Assembly: GCA_039519185.1 (NCBI GenBank)
Contig: CM076847.1
Span: 70,777,864 to 70,841,863 of the forward strand
Direction of reading: 5' to 3'
DNA from: Astragalus membranaceus
Taxonomy: Eukaryota > Streptophyta > Magnoliopsida > Fabales > Fabaceae
Length of the DNA stretch: 64,000 nt
The notes below the pieces were generated by a model. It was given only the letters and a program-made list of their open reading frames with translations. It was not told where the DNA came from and did no database searches. The translations under genes were made by a program, and so were the position numbers. Below are positions 30,967 through 40,092 of the stretch, piece after piece. The stretch's first letter is position 1. Each line of letters starts with the position of its first letter.

Positions 30967-32184
30967 TCAGAGGTTGTTGAGAGTCACTGTGGTCTTGTCC
31001 CTAACCACATGTTCTCCATGGTAATGCTTCACTCTTTGGCCATTGACCTTAAAAATGGAATTAGTTTTCTCATCAAACAGGTCCACAGCACCATGACTGT
31101 AGACTTTTACTATCTTGAAAGGTCCTGACCATCTTGATTTTAACTTCCCAGGGAACAACTTTAATCTTGAATTAAACAACAAAACTGATTGTCCCTCTAC
31201 TAGCTCCCTTCTTTGAATTCTCTGATCGTGCCACTTCTTGGTTTTCTCTTTATACATTTTTGAATTCTCATAGGCAGTGTGCCTGAATTCATCTAGCTCA
31301 TTTAGTTGAAGGAGCCTTGCTTCTCCAGCCTTTGAATGATCTAGGTTCAGTTGCTTCAGTGCCCAGTGAGCTTTGTGTTGGAGCTCAATGGGCAGGTGAC
31401 AAGCTTTTCCGAAGACTAACTTGTACGGTGACATGCCCAGTGGTGTCTTAAATGCTGTTCTGTACGCCCACAATGCATCATCAAGGTGCAGGGACCAATC
31501 CTTCCTGTTTGGACCAACCATCTTCTCAAGTATCCTTTTAATTTCTCTGTTGGAAATTTCTGCTTGACCACTTGTTTGTGGGTGATAAGCTGTAGCAATC
31601 TTGTGCTTCACTCCGTACTTAGCCAATAGGTTCTCAATCAGCTTGTTACAAAAGTGAGAGCCTTCATCACTGATTATAGCTCTTGGAGTACCAAATCTTG
31701 TGAAGATGTTTTGCTTCAGGAATTTGCTGACTGATTTGGCCTCATTATTGGGTAATGCAATGGCTTCCACCCATTTTGACACATAATCCACAGCTACCAA
31801 AATGTATAAATTTCCATGAGACATAGGAAATGGCCCCATGAAGTCCATTCCCCAAACATCAAACAGTTCCACTTCAAGAATATTTGTCAATGGCATTTCT
31901 TGCTTGTTGGAGATGTTTCCAGCTCTTTGGCATTTATCACAGCTTTTTACTAATTCATGAGCATCTTTGAAGAGTGTTGGCCAATAGTATCCTGACTGTA
32001 ACACCTTTGCTGCAGTTCTGGTTCCTCCAAAATGTCCTCCATAAGGTGATGCATGACATTGTTGTAATACATGGAGTTGTTCCTCTTCAGCCAGGCATCT
32101 CCTAAGCAACTGATCTTGACACATCTTATATAGATAGGGCTCATCCCAAAAATAGTGCTTCACGGTGTGGAAGAATTTTTTTTC
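30967..32184 (-). CDS. Athila-like integrase, separated from pol by a 1-bp frameshift
   Basis: The zinc-binding HHCC region (H in QQCHASPYGGHFGG; CDKCQRAG) is followed by the catalytic core: D in VWGMDFMGPFP, D in IISDEGSHFCN, and E in YHPQTSGQAEISNREIK. The C-terminal region (WSGPFKIVKVYSHGAVDL) matches plant Ty3/gypsy integrases. It joins DNA copies into the genome. The frame continues gag-pol after one extra A in the run at 32176-32183 (minus-strand A8). No other damage is seen. Confidence 0.88.
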   Translation of the reverse strand, partial: EKKFFHTVKHYFWDEPYLYKMCQDQLLRRCLAEEEQLHVLQQCHASPYGGHFGGTRTAAKVLQSGYYWPTLFKDAHELVKSCDKCQRAGNISNKQEMPLTNILEVELFDVWGMDFMGPFPMSHGNLYILVAVDYVSKWVEAIALPNNEAKSVSKFLKQNIFTRFGTPRAIISDEGSHFCNKLIENLLAKYGVKHKIATAYHPQTSGQAEISNREIKRILEKMVGPNRKDWSLHLDDALWAYRTAFKTPLGMSPYKLVFGKACHLPIELQHKAHWALKQLNLDHSKAGEARLLQLNELDEFRHTAYENSKMYKEKTKKWHDQRIQRRELVEGQSVLLFNSRLKLFPGKLKSRWSGPFKIVKVYSHGAVDLFDEKTNSIFKVNGQRVKHYHGEHVVRDKTTVTLNNL

Positions 32185-35100
32185 TTTGCTGATGGTTGAA
32201 ATCCACAGGCACAATCTTGCTGACTAGGAAGTTAACTATATCAGCATACCAGGGAGCAGTAGTATCAGACGTTATAACGTTTGAAGAAATAGTCATAGAC
32301 GTGGTAACGTCTTCAGCTACTGTGGCTACTGTCAGCAGTTTTTCATCAGGGAAATTTTCTTTTATTTCTTCTGCACCTGTACCTGCATCAACATTCTCAA
32401 GCCTAGAAAGATGATCAGCAACTTGGTTCTCCACCCCCTTTTTATCATGAATTTCCAAGTCAAATTCTTGGAGGAGGAGAACCCATCTAATGAGTCGTGG
32501 CTTTGCATCTTTTTTTGAAATCAAATACTTGATGGCTGAGTGATCAGTAAAAACAATAACTTTTGCACCCACCAAGTATGATCTAAATTTGTCAAAAGCA
32601 AATACAACAGCCAGTAACTCTTTCTCAGTTACAGTATAATTTAATTGGGCATCATCTAAGGTTTTACTAGCATAGTATATAGAGTGAAAAATTTTGCCAT
32701 ACCTTTGACCCAATACGGCCCCCACAGCGTAGTCACTCGCATCACACATTAATTCAAATGGTTTGGACCAGTCAGGAGTGACTATCACAGGAGCTGTTAC
32801 AAGGGCATTCTTCAATTTCTGGAAGGCTTCATGACAATGCTCATCAAAGTTGAAGACGTTATCACGTTGCAGCAGCAGACACAAAGGTTTGGAAATTTTT
32901 GAGAAATCCTTGATAAACCTTCTGTAAAAACCAGCATGCCCTAAGAAACTTCTAATACCTTTGACAGTTGTAGGTGGAGGTAATTTGTCAATAACATCAA
33001 TTTTCGCTTTATCCACCTCCAACCCTTTCTTTGAAATTTTATGCCCCAAAACAATTCCCTCTTGAACCATGAAGTGGCATTTCTCCCAGTTGAGTACTAA
33101 GTTGGTTTCTTCACACCTTATTAAGACTCCTTCTAAGTTATCCAAGCATGCCTTGTATGAGTCTCCATAGACTGAAAAGTCATCCATGAAAACTTCCATG
33201 GATTTTTCAATAAAATCTGAGAATAAAGCCATCATACACCTCTGAAATGTTGCAGGCGCATTACACAATCCAAATGGCATCCTTCTGAAGGCAAAGGTAC
33301 CATAAGGACAAGTGAATGTGGTCTTCTCTTGGTCCTCAGGCACAATAGCTATCTGGTTATATCCTGAGTAACCATCAAGGAAACAATAGAATTCTTTGCC
33401 TGCAAGTCTATCCAACATCTGGTCAATAAATGGCAGAGGAAAATGGTCCTTCTTGGTTGCTTTGTTCAGCTTCCTGTAGTCCATAGATATCCTCCATCCA
33501 GTCACTGTTCTTGTTGGAATTAATTCATTTTTTTCATTGGTTACCACAGTAACTCCACCCTTCTTTGGCACACATTGAACTGGGCTCACCCATGAGCTAT
33601 CACTAATTGGATAAATGATTCCTGCATCTAACCATTTGATGATTTCCTTCTTGACCACCTCCTTCATTATCGGGTTCAATCGCCTTTGTCCTTCAATGCT
33701 GTTCTTTGCATTCTCTTCCAAGACAATTCTGTGCATACAGATTGTGGGACTGATACCTTTGATATCTGCCATTTGCCAACCAATGGCTTTCTTGTGCCTT
33801 TTCAAGGTGCTAATGAGATCACTTTCCTGCTCTTGTGAGAGGTTAGAAGAAATGATCACTGGTAAAGAATCATTTTCCCCTAAAAAGGCATACTTCAGGT
33901 GATCAGGCAACACTTTCAATTCCAGAGTGGGTGGTTTTTCAATGGATGGTACTATCTTCTTGAGATTGGAGTCTTCTTTCCCCAAAGATTCATACTTCTT
34001 TGTCCACGCCCTGGGTACATGGGAATCAGACGTGACAACGTCTGTGGTTGACGTTGTAACGTTTGACTGATCAGCTTCTTCTGATAACAATTCTTGAATC
34101 TCATCATTGCCCAGAATATTTTCCAAGTGGTCATTATCTTTATTGAATTGCTTTTGAACCACATGGTCAAGGGCAACCACAAAGGAACATTCATCTGTGT
34201 TAGGTTCTGGATACTTGAGTGCGTTGAGGACGTTGAATTTGACTTCTTGGTCATTGACCCTCATGATTAATTCTCCTTTCTGCACATCAATGAGTGTCCT
34301 TCCAGTGGCTAGAAATGGTCGCCCCAAGATGATAGGAACTTCCTTATCTGCATCAAAATCCAAAATAACAAAGTCCACTGGAAAAACGAATTTGTCAACT
34401 TTAATCAAAACATCTTCTAATATGCCCTCAGGATAAACTCTACTTTTATCAGCTAATGTAAGACTTAAAGAAGTAGGTCTGGCAGTTCCTATACCAAGTT
34501 TTTCATAAATGGACTTGGGCATCAAGTTAATACTTGCCCCCAAGTCACATAAAGCTTTGCCAAGGTAAAAATCTCCAATGGAGCATGGTATAGTAAAACT
34601 GCCAGGATCTTTCAGTTTTCTAGGGAGTTTATTCTGCATGATTAAGCTACATTCTTCAGTTAAAGCAATAGTTTCAAACTCCCCTAGCCTTCTTCTTTTG
34701 GTGATGATATCCTTTAGGAACTTGGCATAGTTTGGCATCTGTTGTAGAGCTTCAACCAAGGGAAGGTTTATGTGCAGCTGTTTTAGCATCTCCATGAACC
34801 TGCTGAATTGCTTGTCTTCATGAGCTTTCTTGAGTCTTTGAGGGTAGGGTGGAGGAGGATATTCAGGTACAAGCTTAGGAACAGTCTTGATTCCTGGTTC
34901 AGAACTAGACGTTGTAACGTCTGGCTTAGACATCACAATGTCTGGAATATTCTTCTCTTTTTCTCCACCTTTGTTTTTCTCTTTTTCCTTGTCTGGCACC
35001 TCAGATTCCTTAGGCATAGATGGTTCTGGATACTCAGTGCCACTTCTTAATGAGATAGCATTTACCTGTGCATTCACCACATCTTTACCATTTGACTTTG

Positions 35101-36664
35101 ATGAAGATGGTGTTTCAGTTGTGGATGGAAGAGATCCATTCTGTCTTTGAGTAAGAGCTGAGGCTATCTGTCCAATTTGGTTCTCCAAAGTTTTGATTGA
35201 AGACTCATGGGTCTGTAAGGTTGCCCTACAATCACTTATGAAAGTTTTCATCAAGGCTTCCAAATTGCTGTTGTTGTTATTCTGCGTATACTGCTTTTGT
35301 TGTTGAGGGGGAAATCCTGGGGGTATTGCAGGAGCAGCATTGCTAGCATTCAAAGAATTGTTGTTCTTCCAACTAAAATTTGGGTGATTTCTCCAATTTG
35401 AATTGTATAAGTTGGAGAAGGGACTGTTACCTTTGTTATGTGATACAAAGTTTACAGACTGGGGGTTATGGGGACACTCTTCGTAGACATGCCCTCCTTC
35501 ACAATATACACACACTACTCCCCCAGATGGTGTTGGCTCAATAGCTGCAGCAGTCTGTGTTTCAGACGTGGCCACGTTTGGAGTGCTCAAGTTCTTAATC
35601 ATGTTGGTCAGAGAAGCAACCTGAGCAGAAAGGGCAGTTACTTCACTTATCTCATGGACACCAGCCTTCTTTCCAGGAGTGAATCTATCAGAAGGCCAAT
35701 GGGCATTGTGAGTGGCTATGTCTTCAATAAGTCTGCATGCCTCAGAGAAAGACATGTTTAATATGACACCGCCTGATGAAGCATCAAGTATAAGCCTGGT
35801 AGGTTGATCTAGACCATTATAAAAAGTCTCCATTTGAATAACTACGGGAATGCCATGGTGTGGGCACATTCTTAGTAATTCCTTCCATCTTTCCCAAGCC
35901 TCAAATAATGATTCCCCTTCTCTTTGTTTGAAGGAAGTGATGTCATTTCTTAACTTGGCATTTTTGTTGGGAGGGAAGTATTTTCCAAGAAATTTCTCAG
36001 CTAGCTCATCCCAAGTATGAATTGAATTTGGCTCTAAGGAGTTCAACCAATTCTTGGCCTTGTCCTTAAGAGAATATGGAAATAGCTTCAGTTGGAAGGC
36101 ATCTTCTGAGACTCCAGGGATGACAAAGTTGCTACACACATCCAAAAATTGCCTTAGATGTGCATAAGGATCTTCTTGAGGGAAACCCCCAAATTGCCCT
36201 GCAGTCTGCAACATTTGGAACATCATTGGCTTGAATTCAAAGTGACCAGTATGAATAGGTGGTCTTGCAATGCCTGTTTGTAAATGTGCAGGATTGAGCA
36301 CGGCATAATCACGCATAGGCCTGTCCCTGTCATTGACCATGTCTTGTGGCCCTGCATTGATGAGTTGCTGTCTCTGCCAGTGTTCATCATCAACATAGGT
36401 TTCTGTATGAGTTTGTGGTCCACGACCACGTCCTCCAGCATCAGAGTGCCTTCCTCCTCTTGGAGTACGTCCACCTCTAGAGCTTCTACCACCAGTACCA
36501 TGTTCAGACATGATTGGTGGCTGAAATTGCTGTTGTTGTTGCTGCCTTCTTAGCCTTTGTTGTCTCCTTAGTCGCCTGAAGGTTCTTTCAGGTTCTGGGT
36601 AGAATTCAGGTTCAGATCCACTCCCTGGTTCTGTTGAACTAGAGCTTGAACTGGAACTAAGCAT
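32141..36664 (-). CDS. Athila-like gag-protease-RT-RNase H polyprotein
   Basis: A 1507-residue frame. A Ser-rich and Gln-rich N-terminus is followed by gag (AKNWLNSLEPNSIHTWDELA, then KYFPPNK), a CCHC-like knuckle with short spacing (CVYCEGGHVYEEC), the protease segment ALCDLGASINLMP, and RT with W-R-I-S-M-D-Y-R-K-L-N and the catalytic FMDD. RNase H includes FELMCDASDYAVGAVLGQR and FTDHSAIKYL. The last dozen residues are out of frame, after the A run at 32176-32183 that separates integrase. Gag-pol of this kind supplies particles, protease and reverse transcription. Segments encoded by the dispersed palindrome (DVTTS-like) lie in the linkers. The start ATG (36662-36664) directly follows a palindrome copy. 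Confidence 0.93.
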   Translation of the reverse strand: MLSSSSSSSSTEPGSGSEPEFYPEPERTFRRLRRQQRLRRQQQQQQFQPPIMSEHGTGGRSSRGGRTPRGGRHSDAGGRGRGPQTHTETYVDDEHWQRQQLINAGPQDMVNDRDRPMRDYAVLNPAHLQTGIARPPIHTGHFEFKPMMFQMLQTAGQFGGFPQEDPYAHLRQFLDVCSNFVIPGVSEDAFQLKLFPYSLKDKAKNWLNSLEPNSIHTWDELAEKFLGKYFPPNKNAKLRNDITSFKQREGESLFEAWERWKELLRMCPHHGIPVVIQMETFYNGLDQPTRLILDASSGGVILNMSFSEACRLIEDIATHNAHWPSDRFTPGKKAGVHEISEVTALSAQVASLTNMIKNLSTPNVATSETQTAAAIEPTPSGGVVCVYCEGGHVYEECPHNPQSVNFVSHNKGNSPFSNLYNSNWRNHPNFSWKNNNSLNASNAAPAIPPGFPPQQQKQYTQNNNNSNLEALMKTFISDCRATLQTHESSIKTLENQIGQIASALTQRQNGSLPSTTETPSSSKSNGKDVVNAQVNAISLRSGTEYPEPSMPKESEVPDKEKEKNKGGEKEKNIPDIVMSKPDVTTSSSEPGIKTVPKLVPEYPPPPYPQRLKKAHEDKQFSRFMEMLKQLHINLPLVEALQQMPNYAKFLKDIITKRRRLGEFETIALTEECSLIMQNKLPRKLKDPGSFTIPCSIGDFYLGKALCDLGASINLMPKSIYEKLGIGTARPTSLSLTLADKSRVYPEGILEDVLIKVDKFVFPVDFVILDFDADKEVPIILGRPFLATGRTLIDVQKGELIMRVNDQEVKFNVLNALKYPEPNTDECSFVVALDHVVQKQFNKDNDHLENILGNDEIQELLSEEADQSNVTTSTTDVVTSDSHVPRAWTKKYESLGKEDSNLKKIVPSIEKPPTLELKVLPDHLKYAFLGENDSLPVIISSNLSQEQESDLISTLKRHKKAIGWQMADIKGISPTICMHRIVLEENAKNSIEGQRRLNPIMKEVVKKEIIKWLDAGIIYPISDSSWVSPVQCVPKKGGVTVVTNEKNELIPTRTVTGWRISMDYRKLNKATKKDHFPLPFIDQMLDRLAGKEFYCFLDGYSGYNQIAIVPEDQEKTTFTCPYGTFAFRRMPFGLCNAPATFQRCMMALFSDFIEKSMEVFMDDFSVYGDSYKACLDNLEGVLIRCEETNLVLNWEKCHFMVQEGIVLGHKISKKGLEVDKAKIDVIDKLPPPTTVKGIRSFLGHAGFYRRFIKDFSKISKPLCLLLQRDNVFNFDEHCHEAFQKLKNALVTAPVIVTPDWSKPFELMCDASDYAVGAVLGQRYGKIFHSIYYASKTLDDAQLNYTVTEKELLAVVFAFDKFRSYLVGAKVIVFTDHSAIKYLISKKDAKPRLIRWVLLLQEFDLEIHDKKGVENQVADHLSRLENVDAGTGAEEIKENFPDEKLLTVATVAEDVTTSMTISSNVITSDTTAPWYADIVNFLVSKIVPVDFNHQQRKKILPHREALFLG

Positions 36665-36768
36665 ACGCTGTAACGTTTACCTGTTCACTCACAAAAACAA
36701 CAAACAACACAGCAGAATTCTTTCACCTAGTGTTTTAATTCTTGTTGAACAATAAAAGTTAAATACAG

Positions 36769-36786
36769 TCCCCGGCAACGGCGCCA
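36769..36786 (-). promoter_or_regulatory. primer binding site of the Athila-like element
   Basis: The minus strand reads TGGCGCCGTTGCCGGGGA six bases after the 5' LTR; this is the tRNA-Asp-type PBS common in Athila and related plant elements. Confidence 0.92.
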
Positions 36787-36792
36787 AAAACT

Positions 36793-38292
36793 TGTTCGCG
36801 CTCGTGTGTGTTATAGTCGCAATGTCAGTGCAAGTATACACGTCGTACAAGTAATAAAGTGGATAAAAAGTAAGAGATCGTTCCCACGAGGATTGATTAA
36901 CTTTCAGAGTTCAAGTCTTTAAAACACAAGTGAAACAAGTAACAAATCGACACTAAAAGTTGATATTAAGACTAAGAGCATAAATAAAGCAAGTAAATGA
37001 GAAGTGGGTGTGAATATGGAAGAGTATGAGTTGGATTGCTGCATGCAAGTAAATCTCCTCTAGTCAGACGTTATAACGTTTACACGTTAACACGTACAAA
37101 TGCTATGTTGTATAGACGTTATAACGTTTGAACGCTGTTGCAAAAGAGCTGTGCTTTTCAGTCACAAAACGTCAGAGCTTCAAGTACTAGAATTCCTATG
37201 TCTAGGTTCTAAGTAGGCCTACTCCTGTATTTTAAGTACCCACAGCAATGTCCTATGAACTATTATCTGTTCTATGTCTAGACTTAGATAAAAATGCCTA
37301 AATGTCTTTAGTGCACCTTTTCATTCACATAAATCTTTGAGTTCTTTTCATAGACCATGTCTGTACCTATGAATCTACTTATTTTAAGTGATCAGTTCAA
37401 AACAAGTTTGGAAATATTAACATGCAAAGATTTAAAGCGCATAAACATCAATACTTCGTAGCATTAGACTAAAGATTCATTACATGCAAAACAACAACCC
37501 AACTACAAATGTTTAGCTCATGCTGAGCATCCTTACAGAAATAAGAGGAGTTAAAATCCAAATACCGTACATAGAGAAAAGGAGACTAAACGCAAAAGAT
37601 ACGCCTAAGTGGCCTTCCTTCATGCACGCTGTAAAGACGTTACAACGTCCGAGCTTTACAGTAATGGCTGCGGATGGATATGGAAATTGGGGCCTTGAGA
37701 GAATTAAAAATGAAGAAGTCTGTGTCCAGAACTTCTCTCAGAAAAACTATCTCTGAAAAATGGGGGAAGGTGGATGATGAATGGAGTCGTGTCCCTTCCG
37801 CATGGTGCACCCTTGCCTTTTTGTAGAGAGAGAATAGCCATGGTCAAAAGAGGGTCACATGTTGCTGATGTCATTCCCCCACCTTCCAAGCTTGCTTGCG
37901 AGTTGACTCTGCCCTGAAGTGACACCGCACTGCTACAGTGCGTCAGCCGCGTCAGTGCTGAAGAAAGAGAAGATCTTCTTCATTTCCAGATCTCTGGTCA
38001 TCATTACATGCGCGCCAAAATGATATATATTATTTTCTTGCTCTGCTGTCCTTCTTCAGACGTGATGAGAGACGCTGCCACGTTTGGATTACTGCACAAA
38101 CACAAGAAGCATCAAAACGCTCACAAAGGCGCCAATTGGCACCAAAATGCCTAGAACTTGTAATTTAGCCCCTTTCTAACTAAAAGCAATAAACTAACAG
38201 AAACTTTACTAGAAACAACCTGCTATTGCCAGAGAACTTGCATGATTTAACTTTGACTAAGCATAAATAACTCATATAAATATGAGTTATCA
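36793..38292 (-). repeat. Athila-like 5' LTR (right copy)
   Basis: Same length (1500 bp) and, as far as I could compare, the same sequence as 25570-27069 except C at 37650. Motif copies at 37067, 37115, 37636 and 38071. Confidence 0.97.
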
Positions 38293-38297
38293 GTGAT

Positions 38298-39547
38298 CGT
38301 CCCTGTGACATTGAAAAATTATATGAAGCTCTTTAAAAATCCTTTTGGTGTATAAACAACAGTTTTAACGTGGTAGTGTCAAAACGATGATTTTTGACGA
38401 GGATGCCCTTGGTGGCTAGTCAAATGACTGTTTTGCCCCTAGTGGCCAAAGTTGTAGATAATGATTTGTAAATGACGAGGATGCCCTTGGTGGCTAGTCA
38501 AATGACTGTTTTGCCCCTAGTGGCCAAAGTTGTAGATAATGATTTGTAAATGACGAGGATGCCCTTGGTGGTTAGTCAAATGACGTTTTTGCCCTTAGTG
38601 GCTATTGTTTGAGTTGATTGATATTTGTGTGTAAGTGACGATGAAAACCCAGTGATGTTCGAGGCCCGAAGGGCTAAGTGATGTTAAGGTCTAAATGGCC
38701 AGTGACGTTGTGTGCTGATTGTGAATTTGACAGGTGCTGTGCTCTTGCGAGCAAAACCGGTAAGTGACGGGTCACATAGTTGACTATGATTTGAGTAATT
38801 GTGTGTTTGTGTGTTGTGAGTGGTGCATGTCATAGTGTCTCATGCCCATATGCATAAACCCAGTGACGTTTTTGGGGCCTGAGTGGCTAAGTGACGATGA
38901 GGCCTTAAGGGCTAAGCGACGTTTTATGAAAAGGTACCTCATGCATATGCCCGCGAGTGGGTTGCATTTCATAAGCCTACATGACATGAGATGAGTTATT
39001 GTAAGTGATGTGAATGATGACTGTGATGTGGATATTTAGTGTTTTGGATGCTGATTGTTCTAGTGCGTAGCCTATGATTAGTACTTATCATATTTTCTAT
39101 TATATGGATTGAAATGATGCTCACCCTTTCCTGTTTGAATGTTACCCCCGTGTTGGTAACGTGCAGGTGATTCCCAGTGAATGCCTTAGCTTCACTCCTT
39201 GAGTCGAGTCGTCATGCTCTGATACGTAGCACTCAGGGGGGGGGAAACGAACTCGACATTTTATTAATGATTTTTCTGGTTGTTATGTCCATGTGGACTC
39301 TTCTGTTATGTTTTATTATTTTCCGCTGCGTAGTTGGTTTTGTTATGTTGAGTTTTATAAGCGACGTTAAATTGAGGCTTGAGATTCTTTATTTGTGACG
39401 TGCTACGTGAACGCATGATTACTGAGTTGAACTACTTTTAAAATTGATAAGCGACGTTTTATTGAAGTATGTGTAACATTCCCTATGAACGAAATTTTTA
39501 AACTCTGATTTTTATAAACAAAGTGACGGGTAGAAAGGGGTGTTACA
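38298..39547 (+). repeat. Tekay 3' LTR, right piece
   Basis: Continues the LTR after the Athila insertion and matches 19326-20574, with T for C at about 38656, C for T near 38758 and a longer G run near 39236. It ends at TSD GTTGG. Confidence 0.95.
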
Positions 39548-39552
39548 GTTGG

Positions 39553-40087
39553 CAACCCCTTGGCCCTTTTCAGGGTGGAGAATTGACCTCCTCGGTCCCT
39601 TCCGAACAACGCCGGGTCAAGTCGAGTACCTGGTCGTTGTGTCGACGTCGAGCCTTTGGCCTAGATGACTACGAAGATTTACATAAATTTCTTCAAGAAA
39701 AATATCATGGGCCGATTTGGGATCCCAACAGTAGTAGTGACCGACAACGGCACGCTGTTTACCGACAATAATTTCTGCATACTCATGGCCAATTTATCCA
39801 ATAAGCGCAGGTTCATGTCGGTAAAACATCTCCAAACCAACGGACAAGTCGAGGCTGCAAACCGGGTTATCCTCTTAGGTTTGAAACGCCTTCTAGACGA
39901 CACAAAAGGAAACTGGGCTGACGAGCTACCACATGTGTTGTGGGCGTACCAGACTACTCCATATTATTCGACGGGAGAAACCCATTTTTGACTTACTTAC
40001 GGTACTGAGGCGATAATTCCAATTGAATTCAGTGAGTTGACTTGGAGAACTTCTCATCCAAAGACTTCAGAGAAAAACCAGAAGGCA
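39553..40087 (+). pseudogene. Tat-type integrase core, second half
   Basis: The catalytic core that belongs with the zinc finger at 17500-17705. Motifs: FGIPTVVVTDNGTLFTDNNF (second catalytic D) and LQTNGQVEAANRVIL (E), then WADELPHVLWAYQTTPY. Frames change near 39640, and a TGA lies near 39990. It is stopped at 40087 by a solo LTR. Confidence 0.8.
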
Positions 40088-40092
40088 GGGAC

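Larger units (their letters stand above)
25570..38292 (-). mobile_element. young Athila-like Ty3/gypsy retrotransposon, 12.7 kb, minus strand
   Basis: Two 1500-bp LTRs (25570-27069 and 36793-38292) flanked by TSD GTGAT (25565-25569 and 38293-38297). Read on the minus strand: 5' LTR, tRNA-Asp-type PBS, gag-pol, accessory ORF, PPT, 3' LTR. The LTRs differ at one position that I found (T at 26427, C at 37650). There are two coding frameshifts, one in an A run in pol and one in the accessory ORF. The element is peppered with GACGTTRTAACGTC palindromes. Confidence 0.97.
17711..39547 (+). mobile_element. Tekay-type chromovirus (Ty3/gypsy), RT-deleted, with a nested Athila-like element
   Basis: Both LTRs begin TGTAACACCC and end GGGGTGTTACA. 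The 5-bp TSD GTTGG flanks the element (17706-17710 and 39548-39552), and the host integrase frame resumes beyond it. The order is LTR, PBS, gag-protease, integrase with chromodomain, PPT, LTR. Without the nested element it is about 9.1 kb. The LTRs differ by about three substitutions plus microsatellite and poly-G length changes, so insertion is recent. RT and RNase H are missing. Confidence 0.95.
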
